From: Knufia peltigerae
Taxonomy: Eukaryota; Ascomycota; Eurotiomycetes; Chaetothyriales; Trichomeriaceae
NCBI GenBank assembly: GCA_030247855.1
Contig: JAPDRN010000144.1
Coordinates: 1 to 64,000, forward strand
DNA: 64,000 nucleotides
Reading direction: 5' to 3'
In this document: in pieces, positions 17,886 through 26,085 of the stretch
Position numbering within the stretch: the first letter of the stretch is position 1
Layout of the letters: every line of letters begins with the position of its first letter
Program-made: the position numbers and the translations under genes
Notes under the pieces: model-generated
Told to the model about the DNA's origin: nothing
Database searches by the model: none
Seen by the model: the letters and a program-made list of their open reading frames with translations, nothing else

Positions 17886-17960
17886 AAAGGGGACGGAGGG
17901 AATTAAGTCGTCTCCGGCACACTCGGGCCAGAAACGACTTAATCCCCTCCGTCCCCTTTT
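17886..17960. repeat. Long near-perfect inverted repeat
   Basis: Arms at 17886-17911 and 17934/5-17960 are complementary over 26 bp with one mismatch (AAAGGGGACGGAGGG... against its partner), separated by a 22-nt loop. The arms end in a run of T on each side, so it could act as a bidirectional terminator between the DUF3106 gene and the MATE gene. From memory, similar sequences recur in xanthomonad genomes. Confidence 0.85.
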
Positions 17961-17963
17961 TGC

Positions 17964-18542
17964 TTACTGGCCGGCCTGGCGCTTGAGCCAGGTGTCGCGT
18001 TCGGCGGCGGGGACAGTGAGGAATGCGCTGCGTACGCTGTCGCGTTCCTGCGGCGGCGTGCGCTGGGCGACCAGGGCCAACTGCACCAGCTGCGCCGGGC
18101 TCAGCTGGCGCAACACCGCCAGGATGGCGTCGCGCTGTTGCGGCGGCACGAAGCCGAACAGGCCGTGCAGCTTGGGGAATTCCGCGCCCAGTTGCGGGCC
18201 CAGACGCCAGCCTTCTCGGAAGGCCTGGTCCTGTGCCTGGAACTGCGTGCGCAGGCGCTGCTGCTGATCGGCCGGCAACGCAGCGAAGCGGCTGGCGGCC
18301 TGGCGGATGCGTTCGCGCTCACCCTCTGGCAGGGCCCGCCACGCGGCGTAGTCGCTGCGACGCTGGCGTTGCTGGGCAGGATCGAGTTGCGCGAATGCCG
18401 CCGCCGCAGTGGACGCGGGCGTGGCCGCTGATGCTGATGGTGTTGCCGACGGCGTGGGCAGCGGCACATTCAACGATTGCGGAGCAGCGGCCAGCGACAG
18501 CGGCAAGGCCAGCAGCAGGCCGGCGAAGAGAAGCTTATTCAT
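17964..18542 (-). CDS. DUF3106-domain secreted protein
   Basis: 192 residues from the ATG at 18540-18542; the in-frame extension to 18809 lies inside the next gene and is not used. Signal peptide MNKLLFAGLLLALPLSLAAA. An alanine/serine/proline linker covers ~21-50. Then come repeated short helices rich in L, Q and R (LDPAQQRQRRSDYAAWRALP, LPADQQQRLRTQFQAQ, FVPPQQRDAILAVLRQ, LSPAQLVQLALVAQR), the DUF3106 pattern. It is likely periplasmic and overlaps the upstream sigma-like gene by 8 bp, so the two are translationally coupled. Family role unknown; see the partner gene. Confidence 0.85.
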   Translation of the reverse strand: MNKLLFAGLLLALPLSLAAAPQSLNVPLPTPSATPSASAATPASTAAAAFAQLDPAQQRQRRSDYAAWRALPEGERERIRQAASRFAALPADQQQRLRTQFQAQDQAFREGWRLGPQLGAEFPKLHGLFGFVPPQQRDAILAVLRQLSPAQLVQLALVAQRTPPQERDSVRSAFLTVPAAERDTWLKRQAGQ

Positions 18543-19536
18543 CGGCAGCAGAGGTTTCCAGCGCTGCGCCGACCGGTTCCGGGCGGGTCGGCTTGGGTTG
18601 TGACTCGTCCACCGGCAACGGGCCACCGGCAGCACTCCAGGCATGCATGTCGGCCTCGGCCAGCAGCGGGTAATCGCGGTCGGCCAGCATGGCGGCATCT
18701 TCGCTGGCCTGCGCATCGCCGCCTGCAGCGGGGCGGACATCGCTGGCGGGCAGTGCCTCGACGGTGACCGGCCCGGCCTCACCCACCACGCCTTCGGGCA
18801 AGGGGCCATCGGCAGTCAACGCGCGGCCCTGCCAATGGCGCCAGCCCAACGCAGCCAGCAGCAACACCGCCACGGTGATCAACAGGATCACCGGGCCACG
18901 CCAGCGCGGCTTGGTATTGGGGCGGCGACGCTTGCCAGTGGCAGGCGCGCGCTCATCGCGCGGCGGTGCACGCCAACTGGAAGCCGGCGCCTGGTTGTTG
19001 GCCGCTGGCGCGGACGGTTGCTGCAGCTGCTGCAGGCGCTTGGCCGGCAGGTCACGGACACGCAGCTGCACCTGTTCGGCCAGCGTCCGCCATGCGGCGG
19101 CGTCGGGCTGGCCATCGGCATCGCGTGGGCAGGCCGTGGCCAACAGGCGTTGGTAGCCCTCCTCGTCGACATCCAGAACGCGGGTGGCAATGCTCTCGTC
19201 CAAACTGCCCCCCACCCGCAGCAGCAGGGCCAGCCGCGGCAGAGGTGCCATGTCGCCCAATGCGGCCAGCGAAGGCGGCCACTGACCGGTGGCCGGCTCG
19301 CGCAGTGCCTGGCGCTGGCCCAACAGGGTCCAGAAGCGGCCGGGCCACTGCGCCATCGGCAGGTCGCTGGCGACCGCGGCGAAGGCGCGCATCACCGCAA
19401 CCAGCGTCTGTTCGGCACGGGCGGGGTCACCGCATTGCAGTTCGGCCACGACCAGGGCACGGCGCTCGACGCCACGCAGAAATGCCGACAGCGCGCCGGC
19501 CGCGGTCGAGGAAACAGGGGCGGGCACAGCCGTCAT
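18535..19536 (-). CDS. Degenerate sigma-factor-like domain fused to a membrane segment
   Basis: 333 residues. The N-terminal ~160 residues read like a decayed ECF sigma factor. AFLRGVERRALVVAELQCGD matches region 2 (FL..VERRA), and LALLLRVGGSLDESIATRVL followed by GYQRLLATA resembles region 4 helix-turn-helix. A polar basic linker (KRRRPNTKPRWR) leads to one membrane helix (VILLITVAVLLLAALGW, ~214-230), then an acidic periplasmic tail of ~100 residues. In betaproteobacteria, as I recall, sigma factor, DUF3619 membrane protein and DUF3106 are adjacent genes; here the first two appear fused. The assignment rests on pattern reading only. Confidence 0.55.
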   Translation of the reverse strand: MTAVPAPVSSTAAGALSAFLRGVERRALVVAELQCGDPARAEQTLVAVMRAFAAVASDLPMAQWPGRFWTLLGQRQALREPATGQWPPSLAALGDMAPLPRLALLLRVGGSLDESIATRVLDVDEEGYQRLLATACPRDADGQPDAAAWRTLAEQVQLRVRDLPAKRLQQLQQPSAPAANNQAPASSWRAPPRDERAPATGKRRRPNTKPRWRGPVILLITVAVLLLAALGWRHWQGRALTADGPLPEGVVGEAGPVTVEALPASDVRPAAGGDAQASEDAAMLADRDYPLLAEADMHAWSAAGGPLPVDESQPKPTRPEPVGAALETSAADE

Positions 19537-19950
19537 CGGTCACTCCAAAGGTCTGCCGGCATGATAGCGGCAGCCCATCGCTGCCCGGCAGGACTTGCGA
19601 TTGCAGACACTTCATGCTGCAGGTTGTGCACAGCATCACGCAGGAACGCGGCGATTCCTGGGTGAATGGCTGAATTCACCCTGTTTCAGCAATGTTTCAC
19701 ACTTAACTTATTGATTTTTATTGGATTTAAAGTGTGGCTATTTTTTGACCAACCCAAGCGTGAGGCCGTCGCTATCGGCCTCATGCGGTGCCATGACCCG
19801 CTAACGCACAGACTTATCCACAGAAGATGTGGATAAGACTGAATCTCCAATAGACACCGATATTTAGGTGACATTTATGATTCACCGAAGGGCATGCCAG
19901 TCGCATTTGCCACTGCCATGCGCCCTCGCAGGGGCCGTTACACTGAGCCG
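19537..19950. promoter_or_regulatory. 414-bp AT-rich divergent region with paired DnaA boxes
   Basis: No gene is seen. The stretch 19690-19755 is unusually AT-rich for this genome. TGAGGCCG (19761-19768) and CGGCCTCA (19776-19783) form a hairpin. Two exact consensus DnaA boxes, TTATCCACA (19814-19822) and TGTGGATAA (19828-19836), face each other across 5 bp. Flanking bases extend the palindrome to 14-bp arms with one mismatch. The region lies between priA and the divergent sigma-like gene. Confidence 0.7.
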
Positions 19951-22140
19951 ATGCTCGCCCCCGATTCCGGCCCTGTCCCGACCCTGCAGGTCGCCCTGCC
20001 CGTCCCCCTGCCGCGCCTGTTTGACTACCTGCCGCCGCAGGGCGTGGGCCCGACGGTGGCAGTCGGCTGCCGGCTGAAGGTGCCGTTCGGCAACCGCGAA
20101 CTGATCGGCGTGGTGGCCGGCCATGGGCAGGTCGAGGACAGCCAAGGCCTGCGCCAGGCGCTGGCCTGGTGTGACACGGCACCGTTGCTGCAGGGCGAGT
20201 TGTGGCAGAGCCTGCAGTGGCTGGCCCGCTATACCCACGCCCCGCTGGGCGAGGTACTGAGCACCGCCCTGCCCGGCCCGCTGCGGCACGGCGAGCCGCT
20301 GCCCGACACCCATCACTGGGGCTGGCAGCTGACACCGGAGGGCCATGCCCAGCGCGAAAAGCTGCGCGCCGGCAGCCGACCACGGCAACTGGCCGAGCTG
20401 CTGGCCGACGCGGTGGTGGACGAGGAGGTCCTGTCCGCGCGCATGCAGGACTGGCGGGTGGCCGCACGCAGCCTGGGCAAGCGCGACCTGGCCGAGCGCA
20501 TCGCCCTGAGCGTGGCGCCGCAGCACGCCCAGCCCCTGCCCGGCCCCACCCTCAATGCGGAGCAGGCCGAGGCCGTGGCCGCGATCACCGCCGCCGAAAG
20601 CTTCCAGGCATTCCTGCTGGACGGGGTGACCGGCAGCGGCAAGACCGAGGTCTACCTGCAGGCGATCATCCATTGCCTGGCGCAGGGCAGGCAGGCGCTG
20701 GTGCTGGTGCCCGAAATCGGCCTGACCCCGCAGACCCTGGCACGCTTCCGCGGCCGTCTCGGCATTGCCGTGCACGCGTTGCACTCGGGGCTGACCGACA
20801 ACGAACGCGCGCGGGTCTGGGCCGCGGCCTCACGCGGCGAAGCGCGGGTGATCGTCGGTACGCGTTCGGCGGTGTTCATCCCGCTGCCGCAGCCCGGCCT
20901 GTTGATCGTCGACGAAGAGCATGACGGCAGCTACAAGCAGCAGGACGGCATCCGCTACCACGCGCGCGATTTCGCCCTGGTGCGGGCCAAGGCGCAGGGC
21001 GTTCCGGTACTGCTGGGCAGCGCCACGCCCTCATTGGAAACCCTGCACAACGCCTACGCCGGCCGTTACGCGCATCTGCGCCTGAAGCAGCGTGCCGGTG
21101 ATGCCCGACCGCCGCGCGTGCGCATCCTGGATGTGCGCAAGCGTCCGCTGCGCGATGGCCTTTCCGCCGACGTGCTGGCCGGCATCGGCGAACACCTGCA
21201 GCGTGGCCAGCAGGTGCTGGTGTTCAAGAACCGACGCGGCTATGCGCCGGTGCTGCTGTGCCACGACTGCGGCTGGACCGCGCCCTGCAACCGCTGCGAC
21301 GCACCGATGACCGTGCATGGCGGTGGCCGTCGCCTGCAATGCCACCACTGTGGTGCGCGGCAGCCGGCACCGTTGGCCTGCCCCGCCTGTGGCAGCCTGG
21401 CGCTGCAGCCCCAGGGCATCGGTACCGAGCGGCTGGAAGAACACCTGGTCAGTGCATTTGCCGATTTCCCGGTGGTGCGCATCGACCGCGGCACCACTTC
21501 CCGGCGCGATGCGCTGGAGCAGCAGCTGGCCAAGCTGGGCAACGAACCCGGCATCCTGGTCGGCACGCAGATCCTGGCCAAGGGGCACGACCTGCCCAAG
21601 CTGACGCTGGTGGTGGTGGTGGGCATCGACGAAGGCCTGTTCTCGGCCGATTTCCGCGCCAGCGAAAAACTGGCGCAGCAGCTGATCCAGGTGGCCGGTC
21701 GCGCCGGTCGCGCGCGCGATCCGGGCGAAGTGTGGTTGCAGACCCATCATCCGGGTCATCCGCTGCTGGAGACGCTGGTGAACGGTGGCTACCATCCGTT
21801 CGCACAAGCCGAATTGAACCAGCGCGAAGCGGCAGGTTTCCCACCGTTCGCGCACTTGGCGCTGATGCGTGCTGAAGCGCTGCAGGTCGAGCATGCCAAT
21901 GCGTTCCTGCTGGCCGCGCGGAAGCTGCTGGGCGAGCAGAACGTGGTGGAAGCCTATGGGCCGATGCCGGCGCCGATGCCGAGGCGTGCCGGCTACCAGC
22001 GCACGCAACTGCTGTTGTCGGCGGCGCAGCGGCCACCGCTGCACGGAGTGCTGGCACAGCTGGTGCCGCAGCTGTACGCGCTGCCGGAGGCACGCAAGGT
22101 GCGCTGGTCGCTGGATGTGGATCCCACCGACCTGTATTGA
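19951..22140 (+). CDS. priA: Primosomal replication restart helicase PriA
   Basis: 729 residues, starting at ATG 19951 (MLAPDSGPVPTLQVALPV). The N-terminal DNA-binding domain recognises forked DNA. Helicase motifs include the Walker A GVTGSGKTE (K231) and DEEH (321-324, in LLIVDEEHDGSYKQ). The zinc-binding insert carries paired cysteines (CHDCGW, CNRC, CHHCG, CPACG) near 435-475. PriA reloads the replisome at stalled or D-loop forks. The length is close to E. coli PriA (732). A pair of DnaA boxes lies ~115 bp upstream, which is unusual for this gene. Confidence 0.96.
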   Translation: MLAPDSGPVPTLQVALPVPLPRLFDYLPPQGVGPTVAVGCRLKVPFGNRELIGVVAGHGQVEDSQGLRQALAWCDTAPLLQGELWQSLQWLARYTHAPLGEVLSTALPGPLRHGEPLPDTHHWGWQLTPEGHAQREKLRAGSRPRQLAELLADAVVDEEVLSARMQDWRVAARSLGKRDLAERIALSVAPQHAQPLPGPTLNAEQAEAVAAITAAESFQAFLLDGVTGSGKTEVYLQAIIHCLAQGRQALVLVPEIGLTPQTLARFRGRLGIAVHALHSGLTDNERARVWAAASRGEARVIVGTRSAVFIPLPQPGLLIVDEEHDGSYKQQDGIRYHARDFALVRAKAQGVPVLLGSATPSLETLHNAYAGRYAHLRLKQRAGDARPPRVRILDVRKRPLRDGLSADVLAGIGEHLQRGQQVLVFKNRRGYAPVLLCHDCGWTAPCNRCDAPMTVHGGGRRLQCHHCGARQPAPLACPACGSLALQPQGIGTERLEEHLVSAFADFPVVRIDRGTTSRRDALEQQLAKLGNEPGILVGTQILAKGHDLPKLTLVVVVGIDEGLFSADFRASEKLAQQLIQVAGRAGRARDPGEVWLQTHHPGHPLLETLVNGGYHPFAQAELNQREAAGFPPFAHLALMRAEALQVEHANAFLLAARKLLGEQNVVEAYGPMPAPMPRRAGYQRTQLLLSAAQRPPLHGVLAQLVPQLYALPEARKVRWSLDVDPTDLY

Positions 22141-22152
22141 TCGGCAGAGCGC

Positions 22153-22175
22153 TGCCGAGCATGGCTCGGCACTAC
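22153..22175 (-). repeat. SMAG repeat after priA
   Basis: TGCCGAGC-ATG-GCTCGGCA followed by CTAC (GTAG on the minus strand). Confidence 0.75.
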
Positions 22176-22197
22176 AGGTGCCATCTTGGATCCAGCG

Positions 22198-22818
22198 TTA
22201 CGTCATCGGGGACATCACGCCGCGCTGGTACGCCGGGCGTTCGCGCAGGCGTGCATACCAGTCGGCCAGGTGCGGCAGGTCCGGGCGCTGGATCGGCAGC
22301 TCGAACCACGCGTAGATCAACGAGCCCAGGGCGATGTCACCCATTGCGAATTTCTCGCCTGACAACCACGGTTGCGTGGCAAGGGTCGCATTGGGCAGGG
22401 CCAGGAAATCACCGGCGCGCACGATGGCGGCATTGATGCGCGCCTCATCGCGGTCGGCCGGCGCGGTGCGCATGATCCCCCAGATCAGTTCGGAGTACAG
22501 CGGCGCCATCCGCGAGGTGCTCCAGTCCATCCACTTCTCGGCCTGCGCACGCTCCATCGCGTCTTCCGCGTACAGCGTGCCCAGCGAATAGCGCGCACTG
22601 AGGTAGCGCACGATGGTGTTCGATTCCCACAGCGGCAGGCCGTGGTCTTCGATCACCGGTACCAGCCCGTTCGGGTTCATCGCCACGTACTCCGGCGACT
22701 GCGTTCCACCGTGGCTGCCACCCACTTCGATGGACTCGTATGGCAGGCCGATTTCCTCGGCACACCACAGCACCTTGCGGACGTTGCTGGAATTGCGGCG
22801 ACCCCAGATCTTCAACAT
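22198..22818 (-). CDS. Glutathione S-transferase family protein
   Basis: 206 residues. The N-terminal thioredoxin-like domain starts MLKIWGRRNSSNVRKVLWCAEE, where S10/S11 is the likely catalytic serine of beta/theta-type enzymes, and contains NPNGLVPVIED and the ESNTIVRYL motif that binds the gamma-glutamyl part of glutathione. The helical C-terminal domain includes FAMGDIALGSLIYAWFELP, the N-capping-box region. It is convergent with priA. The substrate is unknown; GSTs of this kind conjugate or reduce small electrophiles in the cytosol. Confidence 0.88.
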   Translation of the reverse strand: MLKIWGRRNSSNVRKVLWCAEEIGLPYESIEVGGSHGGTQSPEYVAMNPNGLVPVIEDHGLPLWESNTIVRYLSARYSLGTLYAEDAMERAQAEKWMDWSTSRMAPLYSELIWGIMRTAPADRDEARINAAIVRAGDFLALPNATLATQPWLSGEKFAMGDIALGSLIYAWFELPIQRPDLPHLADWYARLRERPAYQRGVMSPMT

Positions 22819-22896
22819 GCGGATTTCCTTGCGTGCAGCGCTGCGCCAAGAGGGCGCGGAGCCGTTACGATACGCCGATCCACAAGGGGAAATGGC

Positions 22897-23088
22897 ATGA
22901 CCGCATGGGATGCAGTGAATTACGTTCTGCTGGCAGCAGGGCTTGTGGTGCTGGTGCTGGGGTACCGCCGATCAAACCGCAACATGCTGCTGTGTGCCGG
23001 GCTGTTGCTGCTGGCATTCAACGGAGTTGAGGATTTCGCCGATGGATTCGCTGCGGGCTACGCCGGGTCCGATGCACACGCTCTATAA
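22897..23088 (+). CDS. Small two-helix membrane protein, hypothetical
   Basis: 63 residues, with AAGGGGA ahead of the ATG at 22897. Two hydrophobic segments (VNYVLLAAGLVVLVLGY and MLLCAGLLLLAFNGVEDF) are separated by a basic loop YRRSNRN, predicting two membrane helices with the loop on the cytosolic side. The tail is short and acidic. It is divergent from the GST gene. I recognise no family; the good ribosome-binding site and hydrophobic pattern argue that it is real. Confidence 0.6.
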   Translation: MTAWDAVNYVLLAAGLVVLVLGYRRSNRNMLLCAGLLLLAFNGVEDFADGFAAGYAGSDAHAL

Positions 23089-23102
23089 CGCGCACGAACA
23101 GC

Positions 23103-23121
23103 AGCCGAGCGTGGCTCGGCT
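23103..23121. repeat. REP hairpin
   Basis: AGCCGAGC-GTG-GCTCGGCT, without a perfect GTAG head, between the small membrane gene and the convergent NYN gene. Confidence 0.65.
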
Positions 23122-23147
23122 CTGCTTTGCACCGACGTTTTCCGTCG

Positions 23148-23942
23148 TTACCGGTTCTTCTTTGGCAGCGCGCGCACGTAGGAGGATTTACCGTCCTTCT
23201 TCAGTTCGAACAGCCCGATCGCAGCCAGCAGGTCGCTGAGTTTTCCGTAGCCGTAATTGCGCGGATCGAACGAGGCCTGGTTGCCGATCTGACTGCCCAC
23301 CGGGCCGAGGTGCGACCAGCCATCCTCGCCTTCTGCCGAGGACACCGCGCGGCGCAGCATCTTCACCAGGCGCGTGTCGCTGCGCATTTCCGCGCCGCTC
23401 TTGCGCGGGCGTGCATCGTCGCTGCTCGCCTGTTCGCTGGGCGCCTGTTCGTTCGATGATGGTTCGCTCGATGCCTGCTCCACATCCTGCACGCTGGCGT
23501 GGGTCTGGCCCAACGCTTCGAGATAGGTGAACTTCGAGCACGCGTTGACGAAGGGTTCCGGGGTCTTCTTTTCGCCGAAGCCATAGACCTTCACGCCGTC
23601 GGTCAGCAGGCGCATCACCATCGGGGTGAAGTCGGCATCGCTGGACACGATCGCGAACCCATCGAGGTTGCGCGCGTACAACAGATCCATCGCGTCGATC
23701 ACCATCGCCATGTCCGACGCGTTCTTGCCCTTGCTGTAGGCGAACTGCTGGATCGGCCGGATCGCGTATTCGTGCAGCACCGCCTCCCACCCTTTCAGCC
23801 GTGGACTCTTCCAGTTGCCATAGGCACGGCGCACGTTGGCCACGCCATAACGGGCGACCTCGGCCAGGACTTCGTCGATCTTCGAGGCCGGTGCATTGTC
23901 GGCGTCGATCAACAGGGCGATGCGCTTTTCCGGTTCGCTCAT
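23148..23942 (-). CDS. NYN-domain RNase-like protein with C-terminal OST-HTH (LOTUS) domain
   Basis: 264 residues, starting at the ATG at 23940-23942. Residues ~8-145 are a NYN/PIN-like domain with the acidic residues expected for metal binding: LLIDADNAP (D13, D15), SDMAMVIDAMDLL and VSSDADFTPMV. A low-complexity S/E/Q/A linker (~150-185) leads to an OST-HTH/LOTUS domain (~190-262: LRRAVSSAEGEDGWSHLGPVG...NYGYGKLSDLLAAIGLFEL). LOTUS domains bind RNA, so the protein is probably an RNA-guided or RNA-binding nuclease of the LabA/DUF88 type. Its targets in bacteria are unknown. It is divergent from the NADH dehydrogenase gene. Confidence 0.88.
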   Translation of the reverse strand: MSEPEKRIALLIDADNAPASKIDEVLAEVARYGVANVRRAYGNWKSPRLKGWEAVLHEYAIRPIQQFAYSKGKNASDMAMVIDAMDLLYARNLDGFAIVSSDADFTPMVMRLLTDGVKVYGFGEKKTPEPFVNACSKFTYLEALGQTHASVQDVEQASSEPSSNEQAPSEQASSDDARPRKSGAEMRSDTRLVKMLRRAVSSAEGEDGWSHLGPVGSQIGNQASFDPRNYGYGKLSDLLAAIGLFELKKDGKSSYVRALPKKNR

Positions 23943-24063
23943 GGACTCCTCACGGGCAGTTGCCTGAACCCGAGTATCGCCGATCCGGATGCACGCTGAC
24001 GTGACAAGGACCGGCCGTGCGAAGATGCCAGGCACTTCCCCCATGCCCCCCTGGAGTGAGTCG

Positions 24064-25344
24064 ATGAGTCGTGATCGCGTCCCCCACCTGGTCGTTGTCG
24101 GCGGCGGTTTCGCCGGCCTGTGGGCCACCCGTGCGCTGGCCCGCGAACGCATGCGCATCACCCTGGTCGACCGTCGCAACCATCACCTGTTCCAGCCGCT
24201 GCTGTACCAGGTGGCCACCGCGGGGCTGTCCGCTCCGGATATCGCCGCACCGCTGCGCCACATCCTCGGCCACCAGCGCAACGTGGAGGTCCGGCTGGGC
24301 GAAGTGGTGGCCATCGACAAGGAAGCCCGCCAGGTGCGCATGGCCGATGGCAGCACGCTGGACTACGACAGCCTGCTGCTGGCCACCGGCGCCACCCACG
24401 CCTACTTCGGCCACGACGAATGGGCCGACGATGCGCCCGGCCTGAAGACACTGGACGATGCCATCGCCCTGCGCCGCAAACTGCTGCTGGCGTTCGAACG
24501 CGCCGAGGCCGAGCCGGACCCGGCGAAGAAGGCTGCATGGCTGAGCTTTGCCGTGGTGGGTGGTGGCCCGACCGGCGTCGAGCTGGCCGGCACCCTCGCT
24601 GAAATCGCCCGGCATACGCTGCGCAATGAGTTCCGCCACATCGATCCAGCCAGCGCCAAGGTGCGGTTGGTCGAGGCCGGTCCGCGCGTGCTGTCGACCT
24701 TCCCTGAAGTGCTTTCGCTGAAGGCACGCCGGCAGCTGGAAAAGCTGGGCGTGGAAGTGATGACCGGTACACCGGTCAGTCACATCGATGGACAGGGCTT
24801 CAAACTGGGCGACCAGTTCGTGCCCGCGCGCACCGTAGTCTGGGCCGCTGGCGTGGCCGCCTCGCCCTTGGCGCGCACGCTGGACGTGCCGCTGGACCGC
24901 GCAGGACGCGTGCCGGTGCAGCCCGACCTGACCCTGCCCGGCCATCCCGAACTGTTCGTAGCGGGCGACCTGGCCGCGCTGAGCCAGGCCAACGGCAAGC
25001 CGGTACCGGGCGTGGCCCCGGCCGCCAAGCAGATGGGCAAGTACGTGGCTGAAACCCTCCGCGCGCGCCTGCACGATAATCCGGCACCGGGGCCGTTCAA
25101 GTACGCCGACTTCGGCAACCTGGCCACCATCGGCCGCATGGCCGCGATCGTGCACCTGGGCAAGCTGCAGCTGTCGGGCGTGCTGGCCTGGTGGTTCTGG
25201 TTGGCCGCGCACGTGTTCTTCCTGATCGGTTTCCGCAACCGCGTCGTAGTGCTGCTGAACTGGGCGGTGGCGTACTGGAGCTACCAGCGCAGCGCGCGGA
25301 TCATTTTTGGCGATGACCGCGAAGACCGGCGGCCGAAGCGGTAG
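24064..25344 (+). CDS. ndh: Type II NADH:quinone oxidoreductase (NDH-2)
   Basis: 426 residues from ATG 24064 with GGAGTGAG upstream. There are two Rossmann folds: FAD site VVVGGGFAGLWATRAL (~10-25) and NAD(P) site FAVVGGGPTGVELAGTL (~161-177). The quinone-site region is near GVAPAAKQMGKYVA, and LFVAGDLA is the conserved FAD-binding strand. The C-terminal ~60 residues contain hydrophobic segments (WWFWLAAHVFFLIGF, VVVLLNWAVAYW) that place it at the inner membrane. It transfers electrons from NADH to quinone without proton pumping. The TAG stop is in a GTAGGTAG run at the start of a repeat block. Confidence 0.92.
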   Translation: MSRDRVPHLVVVGGGFAGLWATRALARERMRITLVDRRNHHLFQPLLYQVATAGLSAPDIAAPLRHILGHQRNVEVRLGEVVAIDKEARQVRMADGSTLDYDSLLLATGATHAYFGHDEWADDAPGLKTLDDAIALRRKLLLAFERAEAEPDPAKKAAWLSFAVVGGGPTGVELAGTLAEIARHTLRNEFRHIDPASAKVRLVEAGPRVLSTFPEVLSLKARRQLEKLGVEVMTGTPVSHIDGQGFKLGDQFVPARTVVWAAGVAASPLARTLDVPLDRAGRVPVQPDLTLPGHPELFVAGDLAALSQANGKPVPGVAPAAKQMGKYVAETLRARLHDNPAPGPFKYADFGNLATIGRMAAIVHLGKLQLSGVLAWWFWLAAHVFFLIGFRNRVVVLLNWAVAYWSYQRSARIIFGDDREDRRPKR

Positions 25345-25610
25345 GTAGCGCGGGAGAGCGCCCTCGACCGTCACAGTAGATCCACGCCATGCGTGGATGA
25401 ATTTGTGTGCAGGCTTCATGGAGCGTAGCCACGCGTGGCGTGGCTCTACTGCTTCATCGGGCCGCTGGGCACCCGCTCATGTCCGGCAGAAATCTTCGCG
25501 ATAGGTAGTGCCGTGGGCGCGCCCTCGACCGGCACAGTAGATCCACGCCATGCGTGGATGAGTTTCTGTGCAGGTTGCATGTAGCGCAGCCACGCATGGG
25601 GGGGCTCTAC
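25341..25610. repeat. Tandemly duplicated composite of SMAG hairpins
   Basis: Two similar blocks of about 105 bp start near 25345 and 25506, offset by 161 bp. Each holds a GTAG-ATCCACGC-CAT-GCGTGGAT element (25376-25398 and 25537-25559) and, ~30 bp on, an oppositely oriented hairpin (AGCCACGC-GTG-GCGTGGCT-CTAC at 25427-25449; a decayed version at 25588-25610). The sequences between the hairpins also match (e.g. GCGCCCTCGACCG, TGTGCAGG). The last CTAC holds the stop codon of the following minus-strand gene. Confidence 0.85.
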
Positions 25611-26032
25611 TTCGGCTTCGGGTACCACAACGCGTTGACGATGACCCAGCGCTGCTCGAAGCGGCCCATGTGGAAGTAGTCGACGAACCACGGCGTTTCC
25701 AGCCGCACCGAGGCCGTGTTGCCAGTCACGTCCAGCACCGTGCAGCGGCGATCCCACTCCGCCTTCGGTGTCTTCAACGCGCCCTGCCTGGTCAACGCGA
25801 CCAGTTCTTCCTTCGACATCCGGCGCAGGCCGAGGCGTTCGTCGGGCGTATCACCGAGCACCGCGCGCTTGGCCAGGTCCGGATGCAGGGAACGGGCGAC
25901 TCGCTGCGGGTCGGCTTCAAGCTGTCCGTCGACGTAGTCGTGGCAGGTCGCTTCGATGGCCGCGATCGTGGTGGCGTCGGCGGCGGGGCTTGCCGCTGCT
26001 GACAGTGCGAACAACAGGGCAACGGTGGACAT
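25607..26032 (-). CDS. NTF2-like (lumazine-binding-like) secreted protein
   Basis: 141 residues from the ATG at 26030-26032; a longer frame to 26095 would lack the signal peptide at its start. The first ~18 residues (MSTVALLFALSAAASPAA) look like a signal peptide. The rest resembles the NTF2-like fold of the putative lumazine-binding/SnoaL group: IEATCHDYVDGQLEADPQRVARSLHPDLAKRA, followed by strands ending RWVIVNALWY. Members are usually small pocket proteins with no known ligand. Its TAG stop overlaps the GTAG head of a SMAG repeat on the same strand. Confidence 0.75.
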   Translation of the reverse strand: MSTVALLFALSAAASPAADATTIAAIEATCHDYVDGQLEADPQRVARSLHPDLAKRAVLGDTPDERLGLRRMSKEELVALTRQGALKTPKAEWDRRCTVLDVTGNTASVRLETPWFVDYFHMGRFEQRWVIVNALWYPKPK

Positions 26033-26085
26033 CCGGGTCTCCAGCGCTGAGGGCTGGGCGATCATGGCATGGTCGGGGGCGCCCC

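Noticed and set aside
19690..19836. Chromosomal replication origin
   Set aside because: Only two DnaA boxes and no dnaA, dnaN, rpmH or gidA neighbours; a regulatory site is more likely.
25341..25610. Direct repeats resembling a CRISPR array
   Set aside because: Only two units, 161 bp apart, made of opposed hairpins; no cas genes. They fit duplicated SMAG elements.
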